A stretch of 64,000 bases of DNA from Arthrobotrys musiformis (Eukaryota; Ascomycota; Orbiliomycetes; Orbiliales; Orbiliaceae), in contig JAVHJL010000003.1 of the NCBI GenBank assembly GCA_036971715.1, forward strand, positions 3,162,001 to 3,226,000, written 5' to 3'. A program made the position numbers and the translations under genes. Below the pieces are notes generated by a model. It was given only the letters and a program-made list of their open reading frames with translations. It was not told the DNA's origin and did not search any database. Positions 45,667 through 56,745 of the stretch are shown here, one piece after another (the stretch's first letter is position 1; every line of letters begins with the position of its first letter).

Positions 45667-47699
45667 GTTGGCGGCTTATCAGGTGGATGTGGGGTGTCGA
45701 TGGCGGGAGCGGGGTGGTCGGGTGAGAAGCTAATAGGGAGCTTCCTGGACGATCGTTAGGTTACTAAACACGATGTCCTGGGTAGAGAATTGGTCTAGAT
45801 ACTGTAATGGACGGGTGGCTGATGGCTGATGAGCTGATTCTAAGGTAGAGTGCAATACGGGGAAACTGTTGTTATTGTAGTGGGAGCCAGCAGCCGGGAA
45901 TGAAGCTCTTCAAATGTTATCGGGACAGGAATAGCTCGGTCTGTTTAAACTGAGAGCTGGGCTAGTGGGAGTGGATACGATGGTAGTGATGGTGATGCCG
46001 GCTACCAATAGGTGATGATGGTGGCGATGGTGGTGACGATGTTGAGAGGGAGAGAAGTTGGTTGGTTTGAAGAAGTCGGAGGATAAAGAAGAACAGAAAG
46101 AGGAAGTCTGAATCACACACAAATTTCCATACAAAAGTCACCACACAAAATACCACACAACATCACATCACTCGACGAATCCGACGGATTGATTGACCAA
46201 GCTAACTAAGCAAGTTTCGCACAATTTACGGCATCTATGAGGTAAATATCTAGATAGTTCGAAGGTGGAATATTTGGCCCGGGTTGGCTTGGACCTGCCT
46301 CGTATCCACCAGGCTTTCTGGGGCAACCTAGCCAGGTAGAGGGTGAGAGATTTTTTTTTTTTTTTTTTTTTTTAAAAGTATATGTATGCATCTATGATCT
46401 CGCGATCAGATTCTTGAGAACAATTCTGCTTAGGATTGCCCCAGGCCCTGCCTTCCCCCCCCTTCCCTTTCCCTCTGTACGGATACTTAGGAGTCAAGTA
46501 TTTCCTCAAGCCAGGAGTGGTACTGATATTTGTAGTCTACATGTCGTGGTTGAGGCGCAGAATGACAAAATTTTCTTTCGCTTGTTGGCGCTTGTCCTTA
46601 ACCAGCATCCCTGCAAACCTATCCCACTAAGCTTATCGATAAAGCTTGGGCCCTTTCGAACTCGATCGATGGAATGCGGATACGTATACATGGACTGACG
46701 CAAATAATCTTGCACGACGTGTGCAAAATATGATGTACCTTGTATGAGAATTTAATTTTCAAGGCGAGCTATAGACGTCACGAGGCAATTAGACACATTT
46801 TAGCTCGAACTACGGCCCAGGCCAGGGTATACGGAATAGTCCAAATGCAGTGTAGAATACAAAATGTTTAATTTTTGCAGAGTGATGCAGGGTGAGTTAT
46901 CAGGATTAAATATTAATATCTTATTGCAGAAGCTCCAACGCCCCCATTGAGCGCAGCCGTCCTTGTGACTGTATCGCACTGGCGGGCTCTGGAGGAGTTC
47001 GCCCCAGACGGATCCAAATCATTGCATTCTAGGAATCGGTTTGGTCGTGTAGCCTAGTCGCGGGGTTACTTGAGCTTAGGTTTAATTTTGCAATTACAAT
47101 TTCATATGGATTCGTATAGAAAGCGGGATGCCGATATTTAGCATGCCAGTGAGGTATGTAGGTCATACAGACCTAATTGCGGTCGAACGTATAGTTCTGT
47201 CAGTAAATTTAATTGGTTAAATTCGGCATAGGACTTGCTTTAAATTTTGTACAAGTACCTAGGTACCTAGGCAAGCTTCCGGGCCCACCCCGTGGTAGTT
47301 AGATAGAGCATACCTATCTTCTATCAATTGGGTGTCGGTGCTGCATCTGGAGATAATGGAATGGTTCAGGTAGCTAAGCTAGCAATTGGTCAAATAACTA
47401 TCATTGCAAGCCAATTGCCAAACTAAGGAGGGAATTCAAGGTGCTGGTGCTCATGGCGATGTTATTGGCTGGGAGCTCCCGAACCCGCTTGGTAACAACA
47501 ACCAACCTCATCCGATCCCCACCAGCGCCCACTCCAAACAAACCTTCCCCGCCACTTTACATCCACGCGGATTTCAACGTCAACATCTAACAAAAGACGG
47601 TATCCCATCAAAAGATAAAATACAAAAGAAAAAAGCTACAACCCCCCTCAAATTTAAATAATTGTTATTACCATCCTCCCAAAGAGAACCGAGGAAAAG
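45667..47699. other. Divergent spacer, eIF2-alpha / ess1
   Basis: About 2 kb. Next to eIF2-alpha are GAT/GGT trinucleotide runs (45965-46045), then a 23-nt poly-T (46351-46373). The remainder has TAGGTA-type AT-rich patches and no recognisable gene. Likely promoters and leaders of two housekeeping genes. Confidence 0.55.
46351..46373. repeat. Poly-T tract, 23 nt
   Basis: Uninterrupted T run in the eIF2-alpha / ess1 spacer. Confidence 0.9.
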
Positions 47700-48421
47700 A
47701 TGTCGGAAACCGGCTTGCCCCCAAACTGGGAGATCCGCGTCTCCAAATCCCGCGGAATCCCATATTACTTCCACCCTCAAACCCAGGAATCGCGCTGGGA
47801 ATCCCCACCGGGTACGGACACCGAAAAGCTCAAAACTTATATGGCAGCAAGGCACTCTTCTTCCGGCGGTGGCGATCAAAATTCCAAGCCCCAGGGCGAG
47901 AAAATCAGAGCTGCGCATTTACTCGTCAAGCACAAAGACAGTCGGAGACCATCCAGCTGGAAGGACGCGGATATCACCAGAACCAAAGAGGATGCTAGGG
48001 CTATCATTCAAGGATACGAACAGAAGATCAAAGCAGGCGACATCAAACTCTCGGAGCTGGCGAAGACGGAAAGTGATTGCTCCAGTGCTCGAAAGGGCGG
48101 TGATTTGTACGTTCCCCTTTCTCCCACCCTCCGTTGTAGGAGATGCTGTGCACGCATTTAGGGGTGGCAATGCTAACGCGGAAGTCTTTATTATGCGCGT
48201 ACAGGGGGTTCTTTGGAAGGGGCGACATGCAGAAGGAGTTCGAGGACGCTGCTTTTGGCCTCAACCCCGGCGAGATGAGCGGGGTCGTCGAAACAGCCTC
48301 GGGTTTGCATTTGATCGAGAGGTACGTATTATACACTCGCATCTGCATACATCCCTCCATATATCTACCAAACTTCAAGGTCCAAAGCTAACGAAACCTC
48401 TCATGGTACAGAACCTCGTAA
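47700..48421 (+). CDS. ess1: Ess1/Pin1-type peptidyl-prolyl isomerase (WW + parvulin)
   Basis: Isomerises phospho-Ser/Thr-Pro bonds, notably in the RNA polymerase II C-terminal repeat; nuclear, usually essential in fungi. Exons 47700-48106, 48205-48321 and 48412-48421; 177 aa, normal for fungal Pin1. The WW domain is residues 6-40 (LPPNWEIRVSKSRGIPYYFH, QTQESRWESPPG, both Trp present). A short Ser/Gly linker follows, then the parvulin domain from about 65: KIRAAHLLVKHKDSRRPSSW with the conserved His and the phosphate-binding Arg pair, ELAKTESDCSSARKGGDLGF with the catalytic Cys and Ser, and FGLNPGEMSGVVETASGLHL. The last coding exon is only 10 nt (completing R, then T, S, stop), giving the usual HLIERT end. 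Confidence 0.96.
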
Positions 48422-48873
48422 GCGAAGGAAAGGTGAAAAACATGGTCCTAAAAGTAACTCTGGCAAAGCGTGTATACCTAAGCTATTATAATCATTTTTT
48501 CAATTACATAATCATCTTCCCAAAGTAAAGGAAGACGGAATAATCGAAAACAGGAACTTGTTTCTTTTTTTGGTAGACTCCGGCTAGCTAGGAAGAAAAG
48601 AACAACTGATAGTGCATGATTTAAACGACGGCCTTCCATCAACTGTAAAAACAAAGTACGGGCTCGGAGCCGGCCAATATTGCAACTCTACGCCGAACCC
48701 GAGCCGATCCGAGGACTACGAAAATCCCATTGACTTCCTCTCTTGCTCACGCCCAATAATATAGTAACTTTTGTGAAACACCCTAAGCCGCTCATAACGG
48801 TTTTAACGATGTGTGTCTAAACGACATCTGTTAGTTGACGGCAAAAAACAACGGGGATCATCTGTATACCAAC
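48422..48873. other. Convergent 3' spacer, ess1 / Yip1-family gene
   Basis: 452 bp between two stop codons; nothing recognisable. Confidence 0.6.
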
Positions 48874-50105
48874 TTACGCGAAGAACAATACTTTGATCGC
48901 TAAGGCGAAGCCGCCGTGTAAAACCAGCATGACAATGAGCACTATCTTAGATGTCTGTGCATCAATCCCACTGATCACAGGGTACCTAAAAATGCACTTT
49001 GTCAACCATCGCTGCTTCTTCCCGAAATTTAATAAAATTGGAGAGAACCTACAGGTTCCTAAACAAGAAAGTCGCTGAAATCCCTAATCCAACCGCACAA
49101 AAGACCCAGTTAAGGACTACACCCGCGCCGCTGCCATTAGCTCCCCTTGACTTCCAGACTGAACGAGATACCGGAAGAGGTAATACGTACTCTGAATTGG
49201 ACTGACGCTTGCAATACTGACGGGAACCCAAATCACATTTGCATACCCATAAAGACTCAGACACTCCAACAGATTTGCCGAATCGCTTCCATACCACTTC
49301 AACACTCCCCACAGTGCCACGGGCGCCAGAGCCGTATACCCATAGACCAACCCAGCGGCCCCCGTCAAGCTCGTAAAATTGTAATTGAATCCATCGCTAC
49401 CCTTTACCTTCGCGAAATAGCTTGCGAGCGTGGAGGTGAGGAAGAGCATCAATACAACGGTAGAAGCGATCCAGACTGGACCATAGAGGTCGGGGTTGCC
49501 TTCTAGGACATCCAGGAAGTTGGATTTGGGAAATAAAGCGGCAAAACAGCGGCGGAGGACTTCGGAGGTATCGACGTTGAAGAATTGTGCGTAGAAGGAG
49601 AGGCTCCAGAGGTAACGTTTGCCGGTTTGGTTGGTAGCATTTTCGCCGGCTGCACGGGATGAAGAGGAGGCACCGCCGCTTCCACCGGTGGAAAAGAAAC
49701 CGCCTTATCATCACAGGGTAAAATTTAGTTCTTATACAATAGGTAGAAGTTGGTGGGTTGAAGATGGTATCATACGTGATTGATCTGATGGGATCTTGCC
49801 AGTGGGAGGGTCATTGTGGCCGAAGTCTAGGTTATGGGATGCTCGTTAGTAATGTACAGCGGCGGTAGTTGGGTTAATTACAAAGTACCTTGAAAATCGA
49901 GACCAGTCTCGAGGTCAGTGTGGCCTAAATCTCCCTATTTCAACCATCGCCGCCGACACCGTCTTAGCTTATCTCATTCCTTCGATTGTATTGGGATGCC
50001 ACTCGTTCGGGCTTCCTGGATTCGTGAACGAGGCGAGGGAAAGAGCCAAACCTCATCGTCCACCTCGACAACTACATCATAACCAGCTCCGGACGGCCTG
50101 GACAT
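48874..50105 (-). CDS. Yip1-domain Golgi membrane protein (Yip5/YIPF1-like)
   Basis: Multi-pass protein of ER-Golgi membranes that interacts with Rab GTPases in vesicle traffic (family knowledge). Exons in transcript order: 50105-50052, 49934-49889, 49826-49776, 49703-49191, 49116-49053, 48985-48874; frame holds across six exons, 279 aa. The N-terminus is an acidic cytosolic stretch, YDVVVEVDDE then GDLGHTDLETGLDF, a pattern typical of fungal Yip5-like proteins. The Yip1 domain starts at YLWSLSFYAQFFNVDTSEVL, followed by NPDLYGPVWIASTVVLMLFL and GLVYGYTALAPVALWGVLKW. About five hydrophobic segments follow, ending IVLIVMLVLHGGFALAIKVL. The first donor is GTTTGG, weaker than the others, but the joined product fits well. 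The first three exons are tiny (54, 46 and 51 nt). Confidence 0.9.
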
Positions 50106-50472
50106 GTTGGGCGATCGGGTATTTAACGTCGTTCAATCGTTTCGCGGGAAGACGGTTATCTCAACTGGGATGTCGAGATGTTGAAGCTGGTGAGGCTCCA
50201 AGTTGGACAAGTTGCGCTTAAGCAATTTAGCCAAGACATCGACAGGCGTCGTCATGCAACGCGAAACCAGTGCACCGTGCTCGCCCCCACGAGTCGAAAG
50301 ACGGAAGGCGTGAATTACAACTGATCAAGGCTTCGGATCATGGGAATATATCGTATGGAACAAAAGTATTGGTTTCATTATTGTTCCTCTAGATGCGATG
50401 GTATGTATATACATGAACATGTGCATGTAGATGCGAATGGTCTTCATCATATTGCTTACGACCACTGTCGTA
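50106..50472. other. Short spacer between tandem minus-strand genes
   Basis: 367 bp from the srp68 stop to the Yip1-family start. Holds the srp68 3' UTR and the next gene's promoter; no distinct element seen. Confidence 0.6.
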
Positions 50473-52467
50473 TTATCTCCCCCATCGAAACCAACCCCGA
50501 TTCTGGGATGCAGCTTCATCCTTCTTTGCGTCATCGACCTCCATTGCAGTTGTAGCCGCTGGTTCATCAACTACGGGGGCGGTCTCTTTCTCCAAGCCGG
50601 GATATTCAATATAATTCCAGGCAATGTCGAAGAAAATAGGCTTAACAGGCACCGGCTTGACCTTCGGTGGGAAGTCAATCAGATTTGTGAAATCGACACC
50701 AGTTTCCGGGTAAACCCCAAGGTTCTCAATGAGTGGTTTCTTCACAGTTAGCTTCTGGGTAACGGCTGTGGATTGCTGGGTTAGACGGTCCATTTCAGCG
50801 AGAGCGTGGTAACGTTGACCGTTAGCCTTTAATTCTGTGGCGAGGGTGCTAAGCTTTTCGGATGGGATGGAAAACGGGTCGCTAGATGTCGATTTTATTT
50901 GCGATGAGAGGGAAACCGCAGTATTGATGCTTTCGGACGCACGACAGTAGAGAGCCAGAGCATTCAATCGGTTGCCAATATTGGCGTGCGAGGCAGCTAT
51001 AGCTGAACATCTACCTCGAGTGTCAGTGGAGTTTTAGTGGAAATAGATATCCAATTTTGAAAACATACTTGAGAGCGAGGTAGTAGTTGCGTTTCATCTC
51101 AAGCTCATTCCCGAACTCTTCATCCGCCGCGACACCAGGCAGTTCTGTGGCTTGTTCTAGGTCCTGAAAGAGGCCGTTAGTAAGAATAATAAGATGCGGG
51201 ATCCGAGTAAAGGCCACAAAACGTACCTGCAGAATGGCATCCCAAAGCGCAACTTCCTCTTTAAACCCGGCAACAGCGCCTGGTCCATCTTTCTCCTTTT
51301 TATCGTCCCAAACTCCAGTAGCCATAACACTATTTCTCCGGATTCTCCACGAAATTAGGTTATAATTTACATAAGTATAAATGATCTGTAAGGCCTGGAT
51401 TCTCTCATCGCCAGCGCTCGCTCCGTCGTTAAGAGCATCATCAATTGTTTTCTTGATAACATCAGCGGACTCTTGCCATGCTGCCAAAATCTCATCAAAT
51501 TGGTCTGCTCTGGACTTCCCGGAGTCCGCTTTGTGCTCATCAAGGTACGACTCAAGATTCTTCTCGGCCGCAACTACGCTCCCTAAGGCAAGTGCAACAT
51601 CTGCATCCTCGACTGGCGCAGTACGAGTTCTCCACGTTATCGATTTAACCGCAGTCGGTTTTGCGGATGAACCGGCAGCAACGTTTTCCTCCTCCTCTTC
51701 AGGTTCTTTCAAAATATCTGCATCTAACGCAATGACAGCATTGAGTAGTTTATCGTCGTCCTTGGAGAAATGCTGGCGGCTTGTGGTATCAATATCCTGA
51801 TGTCTAGGCAGACGTAGCTGATAGGAGCTATAGCGAACACCAGCGTCGATATTGCTGTTCAGGATTTCCTTGAATGTATCTCCCCGAACAGCGGTGGAGA
51901 GGGCGAGATAGATAATCCTGGCAGTTGACAGGTACGCCAAAGCTTTCTCCCACTGCCTCTTCTCGAAGGCAATCGCGCCAGCAATCGAGTCTACGTATGC
52001 TCTAGCTTCAAGAATATCGTTTTGGCTAGCGTTACTCTCCGGTTCTTGGAGCAGTGAGAGAAGCTGTGAGGCGTACCTGTACGCCTTGTTGAAACGGGTG
52101 ATGATGTGGCTGCGAGTCGGACCTGATAGAGCTGAAGCTCCAGAATCGGATTTCATGTACATTGCAAGAGCCCACGCTCTTTCGGTGCAGTAGACGAGAA
52201 GATGCACATATCTACGCTATCGGGGTTAGTCGTGTCGAAATTAAAAGAGGTGAGTAGGCATGATGCTACGGACTTGGCATTCTCAGCAATGTTCTGAGAA
52301 GTAACGGCGGGCTTCGCGACATATTTGCGAGACCGACTCGCCGATTTGCCGTATATGTTTCTTCTTAGCTTCGCGATCCTACGAGAACAGACCGCTCTAT
52401 AGGCATTGTAGTCGCCCAGGAGAAGGGGATCGGATCGGAGCTTGAGAACGGCGGCTGTGATGTCCAT
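50473..52467 (-). CDS. srp68: Signal recognition particle subunit SRP68
   Basis: SRP68 binds SRP RNA together with SRP72 in the particle that targets secretory ribosomes to the ER. Exons 52467-52274, 52211-51227, 51163-51069, 51010-50473; frame holds, 603 aa (yeast 599). Signature N-terminus: MDITAAVLKLRSDPLLLGDY then NAYRAVCSRRIAKLRRNIYG, RKYVAKP and ENAKYVHLLVYCTERAWALA. The middle is TPR-like helical (AFEKRQWEKALAYLSTARII). The C-terminus has the SRP72-binding-type stretch PVKPIFFDIAWNYIEYPGLE and a basic/aromatic end, RGWFRWGR. The start is MDITAAV by homology; the same frame is open 80 codons further upstream to 52707 with an ATG, but that extension is Pro/Ser-rich and unlike SRP68. The first intron uses GTCCGT as donor. 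Confidence 0.95.
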
Positions 52468-53238
52468 ATTGATTACCGTACACTCCTCAATTCGGTCCCA
52501 GTAGTCGAATAGATAATTTGGTCTCCAGTATGGCGATACCCTCGATGGGATTTGACGGGGCCGTGTGCGATCGAAGGTGGAATGTTGGCGATGTGGCCGA
52601 AGCTTTTGGTCTGGGGGTCGACTCGCTCCAAAGCTTGGTGCTGAAACATTGGGAAGGCTTGAGGTGTGGGGTGGATCTGTGGCGGTGATTGTGGCTGCGA
52701 CAGACAAAATCTCAGAAAGTGGCGTGTTTCTTCAATGCCCAAAAATTTACAGGTCTTGGCTTGGAACCTCCCACTTTGCTCTCGCTTTCAACATAGACTC
52801 GCGCCAGCAACGCCTACCCGGAATACCTCTCTTGACAATTGATTACGGCTTGCAGGGTGGAGAGGTAGAATCGACGGCCGGTCGAATATAGGAGGATAGG
52901 AACAGCAGATTTTATTTCCAGTTGTCCCGCTCGCTCAGGCAGAAATCGCATTGCATTGCATATTGCATTGGCATGTCGATAGGCGGATGGTGAACCGAAC
53001 GTCAATGTCGACACTGCAAGCATCATCGCTCTCCCATAACCTACTATTTTCTTCAAGATAGGGATATGTTTTCTGGTGCGTATTGAAGAACTGCCGGGTT
53101 AATCTCCTTGCATCGAATTTATTTGTTATTCGTTTCTTAGAAACAATTACTAAAGAAAGATCCCACAGTCCCACCAGCGCCTACAGAAGAGGTCCTCGAA
53201 AAATACGACGGCGAGAAGTAGGGCCGCTTAGACGGGGC
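52468..53238. promoter_or_regulatory. Divergent promoter region, srp68 / PPR gene
   Basis: 771 bp between the two start codons. The minus-strand frame upstream of srp68 and the plus-strand frame upstream of the PPR start are both open (80 and 52 codons) and probably lie in leaders. GCATTGCATTGCATATTGCAT-like TGCAT repeats (52948-52975) sit near the middle. Confidence 0.5.
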
Positions 53239-56200
53239 ATGCTCGAACGGGTAGCTGCTCGCCTAAACCGTCGAGGCTGTACTCTCTCCAATGTTAGAAC
53301 GGCGAGCCTGTCATCCAGTCGGATGCTTCATTCCGCTTTTTGGATCCATGGAGGAGAATTGCTATTGGGACGGCCCTCCGGGAACTATGAAGGGCTCGAA
53401 ACATTCCAAGAAGTGTTACTTGGAAAGGTCAGGTCATTGTCATTGGCCTTATCTGGACACGCGGAACGAATCTCACACTTTACTTCACGCCTGCCGGGAC
53501 CCCCAAGCCCTTCCCCAGCGGACCAATTCACAATATCTGCCTTCGGTCTCGATTTCTTATACCCACCGCAGGCTATAGCGCTCCTCCAGCGACTATCAAT
53601 CAGGAGAAGCTCGAGGAATTCTAGCAAACGAAATGCATATCTTCCTCGGTCTTACAGCTCCTTCGTTGGCGATTCTTCAAAGGCGAAGCGTGAAGCCAAG
53701 ATCAGAGCCGAGTTGGCTGCAAGGCAGGATGATGAGTGGGAATATGGCCCATCCGGTATGGCAGAAGGCTTTTTAGATAAAAGGAAGAGAAACTCGAGGG
53801 ATAAATTTGCGCCATCCGAGAAGAAAACTAGGTCTCTTCAGAGCCTTAACCCCGTGGATTTCGACATGTCAGAGGATTCTTTCGATCGGGCTTGGGCATG
53901 GTATTCTAGAAAAGATGACGCACCGCAAGAACCAGCACTTGTACTAGAGCCAAATTCACAAAGAAGGCGGCTTTTACTCGGGTACCTTGCCAATAGCAAG
54001 AGAATGGCTGATTACGAAAAGATCATCGTATTTCTTGAGGACTTATCTCCTGAAAAACGCCGAGAAATGGATTGGAAGGCTCTAATCAACGCCTACCTGA
54101 CGCTCGACCGAGTGGATCCTGCCTATGCTGCACTTTCAAGACTTGTTGAACAACATATCGGTAATACCCAGGCTGGGTTCGAGGAATTCATCTCGTATTG
54201 TATCAATCATGATGCTTGGGATCGAGCCATCCGTTGTTGGCAACTTCTACAACAAGAATTGCCTAAATCGAAGCGCAACAATCAATCGAGTGCTGAAATT
54301 GAACTCCGGGCCGTGCCACGATTTCAACAAGTTCAGCCACACCTTATTGTCAAGTCGATCCCCAATTTCATGGACAGATACACCGCCTGGGTAACAAATC
54401 TACTTGACAACGATATGTTGAACCGAGATTTCGCGACCTGGTTATTCGTTGGAGTGAAGAAGAACTTTGCTCAAAGAGAGGGCGCCGTATTTGAAAAGAC
54501 AGATATCGAACAGATAAACAAGCTATTGGATAAAAAATCCTGGTATACTCCGGATGAGAAGGATCTAGAATATAGCATCCTTGGTACGCCATACGTGGAG
54601 AACCATGAAGAAGTCATCCAGCAGTATTCCGAATACCGACTTTCCCCCAACGCTCACCCATCCAATATGCTACTCTACCGGGTCCTGCTGGCATCTATAG
54701 CGGCTGGGGATTTCAAGGCAATGCAAATGGTCTTCGATGACTGGTTTAGGCATCACAATCACCCAACCATCAAAGCCTACAGGCAGATGATGGATGTTTT
54801 TGCTAAGCGAGGAGAAGTCAACATTGTCGAGGAGTTGTACAAGCAATTCTCCAGTCGCTTCGCTCCTACGGCAGACGACTACGGTCATATATTGAGAGGA
54901 TACGTGGAACGAGGTGAAGTTGCAACTGCTGTCGAAAAACTTGAAGCCATGCCTCTATCAAAGCTCAAGCCGAATCTCGAGTGCTACAATATCCTTCTAA
55001 GAGGGTTTTCACAGGCAGAAGATATGGAAAGCGCTATGGATTACCTCAATATGATCCTAGAGCTGGGACTTGAGCCTAACTCAGGCACGTACGGTTCGAT
55101 GATGTACGTCTGCGCAGCTCGGGGCGATTTCGAAAATGTGGACCTCCTGTTCAGGGCGGCTTGCAAGAAGATGAGGCCGACTGTCACTATGTGGAACATG
55201 ATTGTTTGGTCGCACGTAAATGGCGGAGCTCGCTCCTTAGCTTGGAAGCTGATCAACTTCATCTACCGGCAGGACATGGGAATTCCCATGACCCATATGT
55301 ATAATATGTTGATGAGTGCCCATGCCAACAAAAAAGAGCTTCGAAACGTGAACAGGATTTTCAAGGAAATGCAGGAAAGGGAGATTCCGTTCAATTTTCA
55401 TAGCTATGCTATCATGATGCGCGCCCTGACCCAAACCCAGCATCGAGAGAACCTCCAAAAAGCCAGGCAAATGTTGGACCTTTTGCAGACGCAGAACATC
55501 CAAACCGGCCCCGTCCCCTACGCTACTCTCATGCAAGGTTACCTACGCCGACGGAAATATTCTGAAGTCTTTGCTATCTATAAGACAATGATGGAGAACG
55601 GGGTCGAGCCGAATTTCAGCGCACAGTCTATGCTTCTCCTAGCCTCTATTTTCGAAGCACAAGAGCTGGCCAAGTTCACTGGCAATATCGATCTCAGTTC
55701 TGCAGAGGAAATATCCCGTTTAGCGATCGAAAAGTTCTCCGGGTTCGACCCGACAAGCTTCAGTCCTGTCAAAACCGCTGTCCCGACTTACATTTTCACG
55801 CCACTCATTTCAGCCTATATCTACAAGGAAGATTATGACTCCGTCCGCAAAACATACCAACATTTCCTTGAGCTTTCTTCCCTCAAGGGTAGTAACAGCA
55901 TAAAGCCCACGATGAACATGTACCTCAAGTTACTACATGCATCACAGAGAGAAAGAAATTGGACGGGGCTTCGAGAGATTTGGCGACTGATGTACAGAGA
56001 AGCACAACGACGGGGGCGGCCACTAACTCAAATCAGTACTGGATCGAACGTTGTGACGGTCAAAAAGAGGGAAATGTGTCCTGCATTTGATATTATGCTT
56101 AAGGCGGCGATTGACTCTTTGGAAGTAGTCGGTCCAGAGGCTGACGCTATCACCGTTGAAGAAATCGGGAAGATGATGCAAGAGATCATTACATGGGGGT

Positions 56201-56745
56201 TTGAACTCGATGGTGGTAATTGGAATTCTCTGATCGTTCTGGCCGCAAAGTCCGGGGACCTTGAACAGGCATTCCGGCTTGGCGAAAGCCAGCTAGTCAA
56301 GGATACCGGTGTGCACTACAGAATCAGATCCCAGCGGAGATTCGGTTTTATCGGTTGGGCGAAACACGCACAGCACCCACATACCCACACGATCGACATC
56401 CTAGGGGGGCAATTGGGCAAACTGTTCAATTTAACCCGGGGTGGTACTGAAGAGGCCGAAAAGGCAAGAGCTTTGGCCAAAAAAATCGCTACAACGTGCC
56501 CGGTCATGTGGAGGATATGCAACAGCCGCAGTAAGAGGGGTCTCAAAGCAGAGACTAGTGAGATCCACGCCAAGGTCCTTGACTTTGCAGAGATTGCGCA
56601 ACGCCCCAAGGTGGATAAGCTCAAGATTACTCGCGACTACGCTTTATCGTCTTTTAAAGTACAAAAGGAACGGTATCTTCGTGGTTCGGCGAAATCGAGG
56701 GTCGAGTTTCCCTTCGAGGATGCTGAGTATGATCTTGAGGACTAG
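53239..56745 (+). CDS. Mitochondrial pentatricopeptide repeat (PPR) protein
   Basis: Likely organellar RNA-binding factor for stability or translation of a mitochondrial mRNA. Yeast Pet309 / Neurospora CYA-5, needed for cox1, is a possible relative by size and layout, but not proven. Single exon, 1168 aa from ATG 53239. The start MLERVAARLNRRGCTLSNVR is Arg/Ser-rich without acids, fitting a mitochondrial presequence; the frame is open 52 codons upstream but without a better ATG. PPR motifs of about 35 residues recur from about residue 460 to 870: PSNMLLYRVLLASIAAGDF, PTIKAYRQMMDVFAKRGEVN, PNLECYNILLRGFSQAEDME, PNSGTYGSMMYVCAARGDF, PTVTMWNMIVWSHVNGGARS, GPVPYATLMQGYLRRRKYSE. More degenerate helical repeats run to about 1080. 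The C-terminus is acidic (FPFEDAEYDLED). Confidence 0.92.
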   Translation: MLERVAARLNRRGCTLSNVRTASLSSSRMLHSAFWIHGGELLLGRPSGNYEGLETFQEVLLGKVRSLSLALSGHAERISHFTSRLPGPPSPSPADQFTISAFGLDFLYPPQAIALLQRLSIRRSSRNSSKRNAYLPRSYSSFVGDSSKAKREAKIRAELAARQDDEWEYGPSGMAEGFLDKRKRNSRDKFAPSEKKTRSLQSLNPVDFDMSEDSFDRAWAWYSRKDDAPQEPALVLEPNSQRRRLLLGYLANSKRMADYEKIIVFLEDLSPEKRREMDWKALINAYLTLDRVDPAYAALSRLVEQHIGNTQAGFEEFISYCINHDAWDRAIRCWQLLQQELPKSKRNNQSSAEIELRAVPRFQQVQPHLIVKSIPNFMDRYTAWVTNLLDNDMLNRDFATWLFVGVKKNFAQREGAVFEKTDIEQINKLLDKKSWYTPDEKDLEYSILGTPYVENHEEVIQQYSEYRLSPNAHPSNMLLYRVLLASIAAGDFKAMQMVFDDWFRHHNHPTIKAYRQMMDVFAKRGEVNIVEELYKQFSSRFAPTADDYGHILRGYVERGEVATAVEKLEAMPLSKLKPNLECYNILLRGFSQAEDMESAMDYLNMILELGLEPNSGTYGSMMYVCAARGDFENVDLLFRAACKKMRPTVTMWNMIVWSHVNGGARSLAWKLINFIYRQDMGIPMTHMYNMLMSAHANKKELRNVNRIFKEMQEREIPFNFHSYAIMMRALTQTQHRENLQKARQMLDLLQTQNIQTGPVPYATLMQGYLRRRKYSEVFAIYKTMMENGVEPNFSAQSMLLLASIFEAQELAKFTGNIDLSSAEEISRLAIEKFSGFDPTSFSPVKTAVPTYIFTPLISAYIYKEDYDSVRKTYQHFLELSSLKGSNSIKPTMNMYLKLLHASQRERNWTGLREIWRLMYREAQRRGRPLTQISTGSNVVTVKKREMCPAFDIMLKAAIDSLEVVGPEADAITVEEIGKMMQEIITWGFELDGGNWNSLIVLAAKSGDLEQAFRLGESQLVKDTGVHYRIRSQRRFGFIGWAKHAQHPHTHTIDILGGQLGKLFNLTRGGTEEAEKARALAKKIATTCPVMWRICNSRSKRGLKAETSEIHAKVLDFAEIAQRPKVDKLKITRDYALSSFKVQKERYLRGSAKSRVEFPFEDAEYDLED

